This document shows positions 1 to 7,858 of a DNA stretch of 60,800 nt, one piece after another. The DNA comes from Paenibacillus sp. FJAT-29882 (GTDB taxonomy: Bacteria; Bacillota; Bacilli; Bacillales; DSM-1321), in the NCBI RefSeq assembly GCF_001510645.1, contig NZ_LMVB01000011.1:1-60800 (forward strand), read 5' to 3'. Made by a program: the position numbers and the translations under genes. Positions within the stretch are counted from its first letter, which is position 1. Every line of letters starts with the position of its first letter. The notes beneath the pieces were generated by a model. It saw only the letters and a program-made list of their open reading frames with translations, had not been told where the DNA came from and made no database searches.

Positions 1-440
1 GATATACCGATACATTACGTGCAAACCTTGATATCACTAGCTTTCTCTTAATACACCACCCTTTTCTTGGCCTATATTCCTTTCCAAATACACTCATAAC
101 AACTCATTATTACGTTAGTTTAAATTAACTTTAAATTAATTTAAAGTTAAACTAGTTTAACTTTATTGTTTAGTAGCAACCTTCCCCCAATCTCTAGTGA
201 TATACTGATACATTACGTGCAAACCTTGATATCACTAGCTTTTTCTTAATACACCACCCTTTTCTTGGCCTATATTCCTTTCCAAATTCACTTATAACAA
301 CTCATTTTTGTTTTAGTTTAAATTAACTTTAAATTAATTTAAAGTTAAACTAGTTTAACTTTATTTATTAGCAGCAACCTTCCCCCAATCTCTAATGATA
401 TACCGATACATTACGTGCAAACCTTGATAACGCTAGTTTT
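1..440. repeat. 198-bp tandem repeat array (left part), candidate centromere
   Basis: Three successive copies of a 198-bp unit start at 1, 199 and 397; two more lie at the right end of the window. Each full unit has a 45-bp element bounded by inverted arms CTAGTGATAT and ATATCACTAG (clearest at 194-238), a pyrimidine-rich spacer, and an AT block with a perfect 26-bp palindrome (125-150 and 323-348) that starts TTAACTTTAAA. The array lies directly downstream of the parR/parM-like genes, and similar AT blocks lie upstream of parM (2428-2460). Iterated AT-rich sites beside an actin-type segregation operon are typical of a parC centromere. Replication iterons are the alternative. No gene lies in 1-513. 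Confidence 0.75.
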
Positions 441-454
441 TTCACAACCTAACA

Positions 455-487
455 AAACAAAAAAGCACAGAATTAAACTGTGCTTTT
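455..487 (-). terminator. Terminator of the parM-parR operon
   Basis: Inverted repeat AAAAGCACAG / CTGTGCTTTT with a 7-base loop. Read on the minus strand it is followed by a T run, 27 bases after the parR-like stop codon. Confidence 0.8.
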
Positions 488-513
488 AACCTATCTATAG
501 AACTATTAATAAT

Positions 514-1077
514 TTATCCCTTTAGTCTTCTTAACTTGGCCAAAGCATCTTCAGGACCTTTTATCTTTTCCGTACTTACTGGTGTATTTTCAAGACTTAT
601 TTTCTTTTCTTTTTGGTCATTATCAACAGGAGGGAAATCATCCCATCTTGGCACCGTCTTTTCAACTACTTTTTCAACTGAAATATCTAAATCAATTTTT
701 TCCTTCAAATCTTGGTTTGTAATTTCACTGCCAAAATTATCTGAAGGGATAATATTAGAGGTCGATTCTATTTGTCTATTTTTAGATAGCGTAAAATTCT
801 TAACTGAATTGCTAATGAACTGTTGGAAATCATCTAATAGAGCAATTTGATCTGGAGAAAGATTGTCACTCTGAAGAGTGACATTTTTAGTAAGACGGGC
901 TTCTACGGCTTCTCCTATTAATTGTTCAATCAACTTATTTCTTGATGTTCCTTTTTCGTCATTTTCTTTTTTGAGTAACTCATTAAATGCTGGTGCCCAC
1001 TTTATACTCCGTGAAGGGGTGAATGTTGTTACTATTCCTGGCGTAATACCAACTTGCCCCATTTTCTTTTCTGCCAT
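514..1077 (-). CDS. ParR-like centromere-binding adaptor
   Basis: 187 residues, second gene of a two-gene operon after the ParM-like actin (49 bp between them). Residues about 45-62 (SRNKLIEQLIGEAVEARL) look like the C-terminal helix of a ribbon-helix-helix DNA-binding fold. The middle is polar and probably disordered, and the tail is basic (ALAKLRRLKG), as expected for a segment that contacts actin filaments. The ATG at 1077 is chosen because GGAGGG lies 6 bases upstream; a GTG one codon earlier is too close. The role is inferred from position and size, since ParR proteins diverge too far to recognise by sequence alone. It probably binds the AT repeats next to the gene. Confidence 0.65.
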   Translation of the reverse strand: MAEKKMGQVGITPGIVTTFTPSRSIKWAPAFNELLKKENDEKGTSRNKLIEQLIGEAVEARLTKNVTLQSDNLSPDQIALLDDFQQFISNSVKNFTLSKNRQIESTSNIIPSDNFGSEITNQDLKEKIDLDISVEKVVEKTVPRWDDFPPVDNDQKEKKISLENTPVSTEKIKGPEDALAKLRRLKG

Positions 1078-1125
1078 CACTCACCCTCCTTTCTTACATC
1101 AGAAGTCCGGAAGACTCCTAACGTT

Positions 1126-2385
1126 TTATTTTTGTTGTGTCGCTAATGATTTTTCCCATTGCGTTAAATAACTAGCAATCAAATAAGCTCTACTAGTGAA
1201 ATATTGGGATTCCTTTAGTGAAGGGAATTTAAATCCAACTTTTTCAAGAGAGTTAACACCACCAAAGTATCCAAACAATACTCCACCACCAACTAGAAGA
1301 AAGTGTTCTGCTTCATCTAGTTTTGCCCAAGTTGATAATAAGGATTTCTTTTGTTTCTGAGCATATTCTGACATATATTTAACTACTATTTCCGTAACAT
1401 CTACGTTTTTAACCCATCCCCAAGACACTACAAATTTCGGTATTAAAGAATCATCAACTAGAGCTTTGTCAATTTGAGGCTTAATGATTTGATTAACAAA
1501 TTTTTCTCTTGAATGAAATGGAGGTTTAACTTCCTCTGCATCCTCTTCTAATGCACTTCTTACATCTTCAAATACTTCAAGTTCACTAATTTCTTTAATC
1601 ATTAGATCAATATACTGATTTGTACCTACTTTTGTATTATGTGTATCAGTTTTAGAAACTCCTGTTTCACTAAACACAGCAACGTCTGAAGTACCAGCGC
1701 CTAGATCTCCAATAGCATACTTATCTCCAATTACTTTACCAATCTCGGTTCCTACGCACTCACCATTTTTAATAGTAAACTCAAGTGCAATAGAAGTCGT
1801 AACAGCCTCTTGTTGTATTTCCCCTTCATTAATCTGAATAACAACAACTTCATTTTTAAACGGGCCATCCAGAAACACGATTTCATGTGTACCATAGAAT
1901 ACATCAAGTAACTTTTGTTCTCTTAAACTATATGTTTCAACTGGTAATCCTGTGGATAATGGAACTTCTACTTTTTCTTTTCCTGATTTTAAAGCTGCTA
2001 CTGCAATCGAAGTTAGTAACGGTATTACAAAAACTGGTTTGCTATCTCCTGAAAACTTTTCTTCAGATTCACCTTTTTCATTGATATGTGGTTGTCTGTT
2101 ACCTTTTTTATCTTTTGCGTATTCTCCAACATACCAAGTACTATCTTTTTGTGCACCATCAAGTGCATCTGTTTTTATGCGAATATGTAAAAAGCTCTCT
2201 ACTGAAACATCCGAAGCTTTACGATCCTTCATCACAATTGCTTGTGTAGGTGCCGGTGCTACAATTGTAGATATTGAGAAATCTGAAATATTTCCTTCTT
2301 TATCTAAAAAAGAACTTTTCGTACTAGTATTCCCTGCATCAATACCCACAAGTAATTTATTTTCTGCGTAAAGTTTTTCTACCAT
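1126..2385 (-). CDS. parM: ParM/Alp-type plasmid-segregation actin
   Basis: 419 residues. The actin-family nucleotide motifs are visible: phosphate-1 loop VGIDAGNTSTK (13-23), phosphate-2 loop IGDLGAGTSDVAVF (225-238) and an adenosine motif FLLVGGGVLF near 368. ParM and Alp7A-type proteins polymerise to push sister plasmids apart, held to the centromere by ParR. The upstream ATG (2400) is rejected because its codons contain the ribosome site itself; the ATG at 2385 follows GGAGG by 8 bases. The gene lies between AT-rich repeats (2428-2460) and the ParR-like gene. It is probably autoregulated through ParR binding at those repeats, which is an inference. Confidence 0.9.
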   Translation of the reverse strand: MVEKLYAENKLLVGIDAGNTSTKSSFLDKEGNISDFSISTIVAPAPTQAIVMKDRKASDVSVESFLHIRIKTDALDGAQKDSTWYVGEYAKDKKGNRQPHINEKGESEEKFSGDSKPVFVIPLLTSIAVAALKSGKEKVEVPLSTGLPVETYSLREQKLLDVFYGTHEIVFLDGPFKNEVVVIQINEGEIQQEAVTTSIALEFTIKNGECVGTEIGKVIGDKYAIGDLGAGTSDVAVFSETGVSKTDTHNTKVGTNQYIDLMIKEISELEVFEDVRSALEEDAEEVKPPFHSREKFVNQIIKPQIDKALVDDSLIPKFVVSWGWVKNVDVTEIVVKYMSEYAQKQKKSLLSTWAKLDEAEHFLLVGGGVLFGYFGGVNSLEKVGFKFPSLKESQYFTSRAYLIASYLTQWEKSLATQQK

Positions 2386-2427
2386 TTTTAATTCCTCCAT
2401 TTATTTTATTATAGTTTAATTGTAAAT

Positions 2428-2460
2428 ACATTTAATTTAATTGTAATTTAAACTAGTTTT
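2428..2460. promoter_or_regulatory. AT-rich repeat block upstream of parM
   Basis: Contains TTTAATTTAATTG and TTTAAACTAGTTTTAG, the same word set as the AT palindromes of the 198-bp array (TTTAAATTAA, AAACTAGTTTAA). It lies in the promoter region of the parM-like gene, so it is a plausible operator for the ParR-like protein. Confidence 0.4.
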
Positions 2461-2462
2461 AG

Positions 2463-2717
2463 TTAGAGATCTAAAGCAAATTGACCATATGAAGTAACTG
2501 TGTATATCACCAACCGTTGGTCGTTTTGATTTCGTTCCGTCCTTATACAAGCTGCTCCTTCTAATCTTGCGATTTCTATTTGAGCTTTAGTTTGTGATAA
2601 TTCCAATTCCTTTCTAATTCCAAGCAAAGATACATCAGGCTGTCTATTTATCAATCTCAATATAGCCCAAGTGTTATCGTTAAAATGTGTAATTATCTCG
2701 TTTAAAGGGACATTCAT
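2463..2717 (-). CDS. Small winged-helix regulator
   Basis: 84 residues. Residues 15-60 read as a winged helix: WAILRLINRQPDVSLLGIRKELELSQTKAQIEIARLEGAACI is helix, turn, recognition helix, followed by the wing (ERNQNDQRLVIYTVT). The ribosome site is GGAGGG, 6 bases before the ATG. The gene lies between parM and the ssb pair and is read in the same direction, but it has its own upstream palindrome at 2760-2783. It is probably a local repressor. The target is unknown, and that palindrome is the obvious candidate. Confidence 0.6.
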   Translation of the reverse strand: MNVPLNEIITHFNDNTWAILRLINRQPDVSLLGIRKELELSQTKAQIEIARLEGAACIRTERNQNDQRLVIYTVTSYGQFALDL

Positions 2718-2759
2718 ATTTTCCCTCCTTTACTTTGTGTTTCTCTTATCTAATTAGAT

Positions 2760-2783
2760 TATATCATACGATATGATATGATA
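2760..2783. promoter_or_regulatory. Palindromic operator candidate
   Basis: ATATCATA-CGATA-TGATAT inverted repeat followed by a further GATATGATAC half, 43 bp upstream of the small winged-helix gene. It is positioned for autoregulation. Confidence 0.45.
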
Positions 2784-2792
2784 CAAGTTTTT

Positions 2793-3092
2793 TTACCTGA
2801 TTAATCCTTTTTTTCGTTTGCTTACTAATTTTATTAATACCAGTAATACTATAAATAAACCTATAACACCCCAACTGTTAATAAGAAAAGATTCGTAATC
2901 CATTTGAAAATCATATTTAACTTGATATTCACTCCATATATCCTTGATATTACTTTTCAGGATTTCAATATTTTCTTCAAATATAATCCCATCTTTATAA
3001 AAGATAGATATAATTACAAGTGCTATTATCGGAATTGGAGTCATTCCTACTAGAAATAGAAAACAAAAAAATTTCAATATTGGATTTTTCAA
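2793..3092 (-). CDS. Two-helix membrane protein, ssb-coupled
   Basis: 99 residues of unknown function. There is a transmembrane helix at about 8-32 (FFCFLFLVGMTPIPIIALVI), a charged loop (33-70) and a second helix at about 73-90 (WGVIGLFIVLLVLIKLV), with a basic tail. Translation begins at TTG. Its ribosome site GGGAGG is formed by the last codons and stop of the ssb gene, so the two are translationally coupled. No family is recognised. Coupling to an SSB on a conjugative plasmid could mean a role in DNA entry, but that is only a guess. Confidence 0.6.
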   Translation of the reverse strand: MKNPILKFFCFLFLVGMTPIPIIALVIISIFYKDGIIFEENIEILKSNIKDIWSEYQVKYDFQMDYESFLINSWGVIGLFIVLLVLIKLVSKRKKGLIR

Positions 3093-3097
3093 TTCTC

Positions 3098-3484
3098 TTA
3101 CCTCCCTTTGATCTTCAAATGACCAAAAGGATCTTTATTTAAATTAAACTCTTGGGCTTCAGTTTCTTCCTTTGTTTCTAAAAACGTTATTTCATCGATA
3201 TGTAATTCATTAAGATTCACCTTTTTGCCTGGTTCGTATTCCCAAAACCTGCTCCTAGTTTTTCCAATGACTGCAATACGACTTCCCTTTTTTAAATATT
3301 CTTGAACTATTAAGGCTTTTTTATCCCAAGCAATACAATTAATAAAGTCTGCTTTAGATCCATCTTCGGATTCGAAGGGTCTATTTACGGCAAGTGCAAA
3401 AGATGCTCTGGGTTTGATACCTTCTTTAATATTCACTAAAGGATCTCTTGTTAGGCGGCCAATATATACACTTTGGTTTATCAC
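3098..3484 (-). CDS. ssb: Single-stranded DNA-binding protein
   Basis: 128 residues with the OB-fold pattern of bacterial SSB: MINQSVYIGRLTRDP at the N terminus, then SFALAVNRPF, DFINCIAWDKKA and GSRIAVIGKTRSRFWEY. GTG start with GGAGG 7 bases upstream. Unusually, it does not end in the acidic DDDLPF-type tip that recruits replication partners; it ends GHLKIKGR, with an internal KDPF. Loss of the tip suggests a dedicated DNA coating role rather than full replacement of the host SSB. Plasmid SSBs are typical of conjugative elements, where they protect incoming single strands. Confidence 0.88.
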   Translation of the reverse strand: MINQSVYIGRLTRDPLVNIKEGIKPRASFALAVNRPFESEDGSKADFINCIAWDKKALIVQEYLKKGSRIAVIGKTRSRFWEYEPGKKVNLNELHIDEITFLETKEETEAQEFNLNKDPFGHLKIKGR

Positions 3485-3590
3485 GAATAAACCTCCTAAT
3501 TAGTTTATATATTTAATTATAACATGATTATATATATTATTGAAGTTGTGATTTTACTTTTTTTACTTTTTTGTTACATTCAATGGTTCC

Positions 3591-3616
3591 TTGAAGGTAT
3601 CACCGATACATTATAG
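3591..3616 (+). promoter_or_regulatory. Promoter and operator of the DUF3967 gene
   Basis: TTGAAG (3591-3596) and TAGAAT (3614-3619) with a 17-bp spacer. The spacer contains GTATCACCGATACATTA, which matches the core of the plasmid's dispersed CCGATAYAT element. The ribosome site itself (GAGGTGATAC) carries another half. This arrangement suggests autorepression by whatever protein reads the element. Confidence 0.55.
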
Positions 3617-3639
3617 AATTACTCAAATGAGGTGATACA

Positions 3640-4212
3640 ATGTCCGATACAAACACAACTATAGAAATTAGTAATTATACAGAAATTAAGTCCAAGGATC
3701 TTGCAAAAGTAGTAGGTATAGCTGAATCAACCGTCCGTAAATACGCACAAGCACTTGAAAAAGCTGGCTATCAGTTTACAAAGGACAATGCAGGAACTAG
3801 AATTTTTAAAGAAGTAGATCAACTAGTATTTTTAGAAGTAGTTAATTTAAGAAAAGATACAGGAGTTAGTTTGGATATGGCGGCTTCCGTAGCAACGACA
3901 CGAAGGACCAATGGTGATATGCCGATACAACATGTGCAACCTACAGAACAAACGGATTCTTCTCAATTGATACAGCAATTCGATCTACAACATATCATCG
4001 AATTTCAAGAAACTATGTTAACAAACCAAAAAGAATTTATGTCTCAACAAAAACTACAAAATGAGTATATGGAAAAGATTGTTAAGGATAATGAGATTTA
4101 CAAATCTAAACTGGATCTTGCAGTTGAATACATTCAAAAGATAGAAGAAATGCAAAAAATTGAACCGGCTAAAAAGAAATCAATTTTCCAAAAATTATTC
4201 AGTTCAGAGTAG
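3640..4212 (+). CDS. DUF3967/MerR-like DNA-binding protein (RacA-like)
   Basis: 190 residues. The N-terminal MerR-type helix-turn-helix is clear (about 15-75: KSKDLAKVVGIAESTVRKYAQALEKAGYQF, then a wing and DQLVFLEVVNLRKDTG). It is followed by a variable linker and a C-terminal coiled coil (about 120-180) ending in a basic KKKSIFQKLF. DUF3967 proteins of this design are common on Bacillus plasmids, and the chromosome-anchoring protein RacA has the same layout. The gene faces the opposite way from parMR and is surrounded by CCGATAYAT elements: one in its promoter, one inside its own coding sequence (3913-3944) and two just downstream. It is the best candidate to bind them. Suggested role: a second segregation or anchoring protein. 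Confidence 0.75.
   Translation: MSDTNTTIEISNYTEIKSKDLAKVVGIAESTVRKYAQALEKAGYQFTKDNAGTRIFKEVDQLVFLEVVNLRKDTGVSLDMAASVATTRRTNGDMPIQHVQPTEQTDSSQLIQQFDLQHIIEFQETMLTNQKEFMSQQKLQNEYMEKIVKDNEIYKSKLDLAVEYIQKIEEMQKIEPAKKKSIFQKLFSSE
3913..3944 (+). promoter_or_regulatory. CCGATAYAT/GTGCAA element inside a coding sequence
   Basis: GGTGATATG followed by CCGATACAACATGTGCAAC matches the intergenic plasmid elements at most positions, yet it lies inside the DUF3967 gene (codons for GDMPIQHVQP). Confidence 0.5.
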
Positions 4213-4238
4213 ATCATAGGATCTACTTTTTTTGTTTT
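4204..4238 (+). terminator. Terminator of the DUF3967 gene
   Basis: AGTAGATC-ATAG-GATCTACT hairpin overlapping the stop codon, followed by TTTTTTTG. Confidence 0.85.
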
Positions 4239-4246
4239 TAATAATT

Positions 4247-4405
4247 AAGTTTAAATTAATTTAACTGAACTTAAACTAATTTAACATTTAATTAATTATC
4301 TAGTCGAAGTATATAAATTATGCATTATGATTTAAATGAATCACTGATACAGATTTCACAGGCGATACACCGATATATGTTGTGCATCCCTTGGTATCAT
4401 TAAGA
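4247..4405. repeat. Centromere-like block: AT repeats plus CCGATAYAT element
   Basis: AT repeats of the TTTAAATTAATTTAAC type (4247-4290) are followed, after an AT spacer, by TCACTGATACAG and then GGCGATACACCGATATATGT with TGTGCATCC and GGTATCATTAAG (4363-4405). It is the same pairing of two element types as in the 198-bp array, with diverged sequence. Confidence 0.6.
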
Positions 4406-4477
4406 AGTTAATTTCTTTATAGCAATTCAATACTCGATATAAATTATGAATGTAAGGTGTAAAAATAATAAAGATGA

Positions 4478-4632
4478 TTTAAAGTTAAATTAATTTAACT
4501 TTAAACTAAATTAATCTTAAATTAATTTTACATTTTAAATATAATTAATTCTTAATTGCTTCTTTAAATCAGCGATATATAATTCACTAGCGATACACCG
4601 ATATACGTTGTGCAAAGCTTAGTAACATTAAG
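4478..4632. repeat. Second centromere-like block
   Basis: AT repeats (TTTAAAGTTAAATTAATTTA and following, 4478-4545) precede a CCGATAYAT element: AGCGATACACCGATATACGT, TGTGCAAAGC, then TTAGTAACATTAAG (4589-4632). With the block at 4247 this fills most of the 587-bp gap between the DUF3967 and yolD-like genes; the rest is the SOS promoter. Confidence 0.6.
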
Positions 4633-4717
4633 GTTTTATTTGCTTTGGAACAATTCAATACTCGATATAAAATATGAATGTAGTTGAACGTATGTGTTTA
4701 TTATCACCATTTTACAC

Positions 4718-4767
4718 GAACGTTTATTCGTTTATAATTTGTTTTCGAACATAAGTTCTTGTATAAT
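4718..4767 (+). promoter_or_regulatory. SOS promoter with DinR/LexA boxes
   Basis: CGAACATAAGTTCT (4746-4759) matches the Bacillus DinR/LexA box (GAAC-N4-GTTC). It lies exactly in the 17-bp spacer between TTGTTT (4739-4744) and TATAAT (4762-4767). A second, weaker box, CGAACGTTTATTCG, lies at 4718-4731. This predicts LexA repression and DNA-damage induction of the yolD-uvrX pair. Confidence 0.85.
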
Positions 4768-4798
4768 TTATATAATCATTTAAAGGGAGGGAGTACTA

Positions 4799-5128
4799 TT
4801 GATAAAGGACAGAGGGATAATCAAATTCACATCTATGATGTTACCAGAACATGTTCAGCGTTTAAAAGATACCCTTATTAATGAAGATAGGATTAAAAAG
4901 CCCATACTCGATGAACAAAAAATAGAAGAAATTGAAATGCTAATTCTTGAGGGAATGGAGTTTAACTATTTTTTATCTTTTCATCTGTACAATAATGGAT
5001 TTATAAAAATTATTACTGGCAATATACATTTCATAGATCACCTAAACAAAAAAATTCGTGTTATGGATGAAAATCAGCAACTTCACTTTATTTCATTCAA
5101 CGATTTGATAAATGTAAAGAAAACTTAA
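4799..5128 (+). CDS. YolD-like protein
   Basis: 109 residues, TTG start with a strong AAAGGGAGGG site. The sequence follows the YolD-like family: an N-terminal RGIIKFTSMMLPEHVQRLKD segment and a C-terminal beta-rich part that ends by setting up IDHLNKKIRVMDENQQLHFISFNDLINV. YolD-like genes almost always sit just upstream of a UvrX-type polymerase, as here (14 bp apart). Their biochemical role is not established; an accessory or regulator of the error-prone polymerase is usually assumed. The promoter carries LexA boxes. Confidence 0.8.
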   Translation: MIKDRGIIKFTSMMLPEHVQRLKDTLINEDRIKKPILDEQKIEEIEMLILEGMEFNYFLSFHLYNNGFIKIITGNIHFIDHLNKKIRVMDENQQLHFISFNDLINVKKT

Positions 5129-5142
5129 AGGAGGGTACATTA

Positions 5143-6405
5143 ATGGATTATAGTATTTTACCTAAAAGGTCCATACTCTGCATTGATATGAAGTCGTTCT
5201 ATGCCAGTGTAGCTGCTGTAAATTTAGGATTAGATCCCCTTACATGTTATTTAGCAGTAGTTGGTAATACCGACCAAAACGGAAGCGTGGTCCTGGCTGC
5301 ATCCCCAGCCTTAAAAAAGGTTTTTAAAATAAAAACTGGATCGCGTCTATATGAAATTCCGAATGACCCTCGAATCATTGTTGTGAACCCCAAGATGGAG
5401 TTATTTATTCGAATATCTACTGAGATCACAAAACTTTTTTATCGCTATGCTCCACCCAATGCCGTACACACTTATTCGATAGATGAAAGCTTTATAGATG
5501 TTAAAGGACTTGAAAAAATATGGGGAGATTCTTACACCATTGCTAAATTAATTCAGGCTGATATACAAAAAGACTTTGGTTTAATTTGTACAGTAGGAAT
5601 TGGGCCAAATATGCTCATGTCAAAATTGGCACTTGATATTGAATCAAAAAAGATACCTGGAGGAATAGCAACCTGGACTTATGAAGACATACCGGTAAAA
5701 TTGTGGCCAATCCAACCCTTATCAAAAATGTGGGGAATAGGTCATCGCATGGAAAAAAATCTGAACAGTATGGGTATTTTTAGCATAGGTGCTCTTGCAA
5801 AATATCCACTAGAGCTTTTAGAAAATAGGTTTGGAATTATGGGTACTCAAATTTATCATCACTCATGGGGAATCGATTTTTCCAAAATTGGAAATACGCC
5901 CATTTTAAAAGGACAAGTTAGTTTTGGAAAGAGTCAGATTTTAATGAGAGATTACAATAAGAATGAGGTTTCTATCCCTATATTAGAATTATGTGAAGAA
6001 GTTGCAAAAAGAGCAAGAGATAAAAGAAAGGCTGCTAAAACTATAAGTTTCGGACTCGGATATAGCAAAGATGAATATGGTGGAGGATTCCATCGTTCCA
6101 GGACAATTGAAAATCCAACTAACGTTACGATGGATTTATACAAAGTTTGTTTGCAATTAATGAAAGAAAACTATAGGGGTAACACAGTTAGGCAAATATC
6201 CATATCAATTAGCAACTTGGTTGATGATAATGAAATCCAATTAGATTTGTTTGATACCGACAGTTGGAAAAAAAGAGAACTAGGCTATACGGTAGACAAA
6301 ATTCGTAATAAATATGGTCCAGCCTCCTTGTTAAGAGCAGTATCATATACAAGTGCAGGAACTGCATTACATCGGTCTAAACTAGTCGGTGGACATAAAA
6401 AGTAG
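5143..6405 (+). CDS. uvrX: Y-family error-prone DNA polymerase, UvrX type
   Basis: 420 residues. Catalytic carboxylates are in place: D15 in CIDMKSFYASV and D114/E115 in YSIDESFID. The thumb-domain helix-hairpin-helix region (LWPIQPLSKMWGIG) and a little-finger domain follow. Close to the end is QLDLFD, a beta-clamp-binding motif (QLxLF). UvrX polymerases carry out translesion synthesis and raise mutation rate under damage. The gene shares an SOS-controlled transcript with the yolD-like gene. All motifs are intact, so it should be active. On a conjugative plasmid it may also help fill in damaged or single-stranded DNA after transfer (inference). Confidence 0.93.
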   Translation: MDYSILPKRSILCIDMKSFYASVAAVNLGLDPLTCYLAVVGNTDQNGSVVLAASPALKKVFKIKTGSRLYEIPNDPRIIVVNPKMELFIRISTEITKLFYRYAPPNAVHTYSIDESFIDVKGLEKIWGDSYTIAKLIQADIQKDFGLICTVGIGPNMLMSKLALDIESKKIPGGIATWTYEDIPVKLWPIQPLSKMWGIGHRMEKNLNSMGIFSIGALAKYPLELLENRFGIMGTQIYHHSWGIDFSKIGNTPILKGQVSFGKSQILMRDYNKNEVSIPILELCEEVAKRARDKRKAAKTISFGLGYSKDEYGGGFHRSRTIENPTNVTMDLYKVCLQLMKENYRGNTVRQISISISNLVDDNEIQLDLFDTDSWKKRELGYTVDKIRNKYGPASLLRAVSYTSAGTALHRSKLVGGHKK

Positions 6406-6437
6406 CCCACACATTATAAATTTTAAGGCTATTTTTT
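6398..6437 (+). terminator. Weak terminator after uvrX
   Basis: TAGCC / GGCTA stem with a long AT-rich loop followed by TTTTTTT, overlapping the uvrX stop codon. Confidence 0.5.
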
Positions 6438-6483
6438 TATGACTTTTAGAAATTCAAACTATATTCATTCCCCCTCCTTTTAG

Positions 6484-6604
6484 ACTTAATTTAGAATTAA
6501 CTTAATTTAAGTCTAAATTAAGTCTAAATAATTTAATCTTAGATCATCGATACATAATTCATAGGTGATATACCGATATATGTTGTGCAACCATTGATAT
6601 GACT
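6484..6604. repeat. Third centromere-like block
   Basis: AT repeats (ACTTAATTTAGAATTAAC, TTTAAGTCTAAATTAAGTC; 6484-6540) followed by ATCATCGATACATAATTC, ATAGGTGATATACCGATATA, TGTTGTGCAACC and ATTGATATGAC (6544-6604). It is the same two-part arrangement as the blocks at 4247 and 4478, here between uvrX and the RHH operon. Confidence 0.6.
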
Positions 6605-6676
6605 GTTATTTTTATTATGCCAACTCAATTCATTACCCGATATTAATATCTTTAAAATTTATAATAAATTGGATAA

Positions 6677-7270
6677 TTAACTATCTGATAAATTTTTGGT
6701 GATTGTTTCAACAATTTTTCTCATTTGTCCAGTTTTATAAGAGTATATGAAGTCGAAATACATAATTTGTAGAACATCTTCAACTGAAAATGGATTGTCT
6801 GGATAAAGTTCAGCTAAATCCGCAAGAAAAACCTCTAATCTAAGAGCGCTTCGTCTTTTCAAGACAAATTCTATCTCTTTCAAATTATCAGGAACTTTTG
6901 AATATCCACTATTTTGCCCATTTATTGTGATTAACAGTGAACGTCTATCCCTTGCCATTAAACCACTATATATACTTTCGTGATCTGATAAGATCCTTAC
7001 ATTCGCCAAAAAATCATTAAACAAAAGATTAATTAAATCAGAATGTGTAAAGGAAATTCCATTATCCTGGATACTAATATCTTCACACAACATTTCACCA
7101 CGTAAGTAATATGCGCTAGGTACTAAAAAAGAATAACGAACATCCCGATTGTTCATAATTCGCTTATAGAAAGAATTAAATAATTTATTTTTAAATCCTT
7201 CGTTATCGGATGGAATGAAATCCTCTAATTCTTCTTGTAGCAAAGAGTATTTTTTAGAATTTGCGCTCAT
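6677..7270 (-). CDS. Unknown protein, partner of the RHH gene
   Basis: 197 residues, no family recognised. It is mixed helical, with no membrane segment and no obvious catalytic motif. The start overlaps the end of the 142-residue RHH-like gene by 17 bp, so the two form a tight operon next to rep. A small DNA-binding protein followed by an acidic helical partner, beside the replication gene, is the layout of partition, copy-control or toxin-antitoxin pairs. Nothing in the sequence decides among these. Confidence 0.55.
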   Translation of the reverse strand: MSANSKKYSLLQEELEDFIPSDNEGFKNKLFNSFYKRIMNNRDVRYSFLVPSAYYLRGEMLCEDISIQDNGISFTHSDLINLLFNDFLANVRILSDHESIYSGLMARDRRSLLITINGQNSGYSKVPDNLKEIEFVLKRRSALRLEVFLADLAELYPDNPFSVEDVLQIMYFDFIYSYKTGQMRKIVETITKNLSDS

Positions 7271-7682
7271 TTAACCATTTCCCCTCTATTTTGATTAAAC
7301 CTGTGAGTATCCTATAAGCTGCTACTCGTCGGCTGCAATCCCAACGTATACACCAATCATCTAAACTAGTTAGATACTTATCCTCTAACTTTACGTGTAC
7401 CGTTAACTTAGAACTAGATGGGTATTTAGCTTCTACTTCGGGAAAGGGGATATTTCTGATCAATCCTTTTTTAACTGTATAACTACAAAAATTAGTAATA
7501 TTCATATTTTGTACTTTGGCGTACCCTCTAATTTGTTTTCTTTGCTCAACTGTTAATGGTATCTTAATGTCTGTTTTTTTATCAGACCTAGCCTTTTTTA
7601 TTACAGGGTTGTCCGAATTACGAACGTTTAATTGTTTTTCTTTCTTTAAAGCTTTTTGATTAAACATTGGGTTAATGGACAC
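7254..7682 (-). CDS. RHH-type DNA-binding protein (two RHH-like segments)
   Basis: 142 residues, GTG start 7 bases after AGGAGGG. A basic N-terminal tail leads to two segments with ribbon-helix-helix character: IKIPLTVEQRKQIRGYAKVQNMNITNFCSYTVKKGL (about 41-76) and LTVHVKLEDKYLTSLDDWCIRWDCSRRVAAYRILTGL (about 92-128). Each is a strand followed by two helices. Four 8-bp direct repeats (RGTCAWAW) lie just upstream; RHH regulators such as plasmid Omega bind arrays of this kind. It is probably an autoregulated copy-number or partition regulator. Confidence 0.6.
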   Translation of the reverse strand: MSINPMFNQKALKKEKQLNVRNSDNPVIKKARSDKKTDIKIPLTVEQRKQIRGYAKVQNMNITNFCSYTVKKGLIRNIPFPEVEAKYPSSSKLTVHVKLEDKYLTSLDDWCIRWDCSRRVAAYRILTGLIKIEGKWLNERKF

Positions 7683-7732
7683 TATCTATCCCTCCTATCT
7701 CTAAAACAACGAAATTACCTCTTTTAAACTAG

Positions 7733-7764
7733 GGTCAAAAAGTCATAAGGTCATATAGTCATAT
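7733..7764. promoter_or_regulatory. Octamer array GGTCAAAA/AGTCATAA x4
   Basis: Four head-to-tail 8-bp units GGTCAAAA, AGTCATAA, GGTCATAT, AGTCATAT directly upstream of the RHH gene. Tandem 7-8 bp direct repeats are the usual operator form for RHH proteins. Confidence 0.55.
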
Positions 7765-7858
7765 TATTAAGAGAAGGGGAGAGATAGTACGTTTAATTTT
7801 AAAAAAAGTTGTCCAGACTGTATGTAACGAACATTAACTAAGAGTTAGGAGCGATTAT

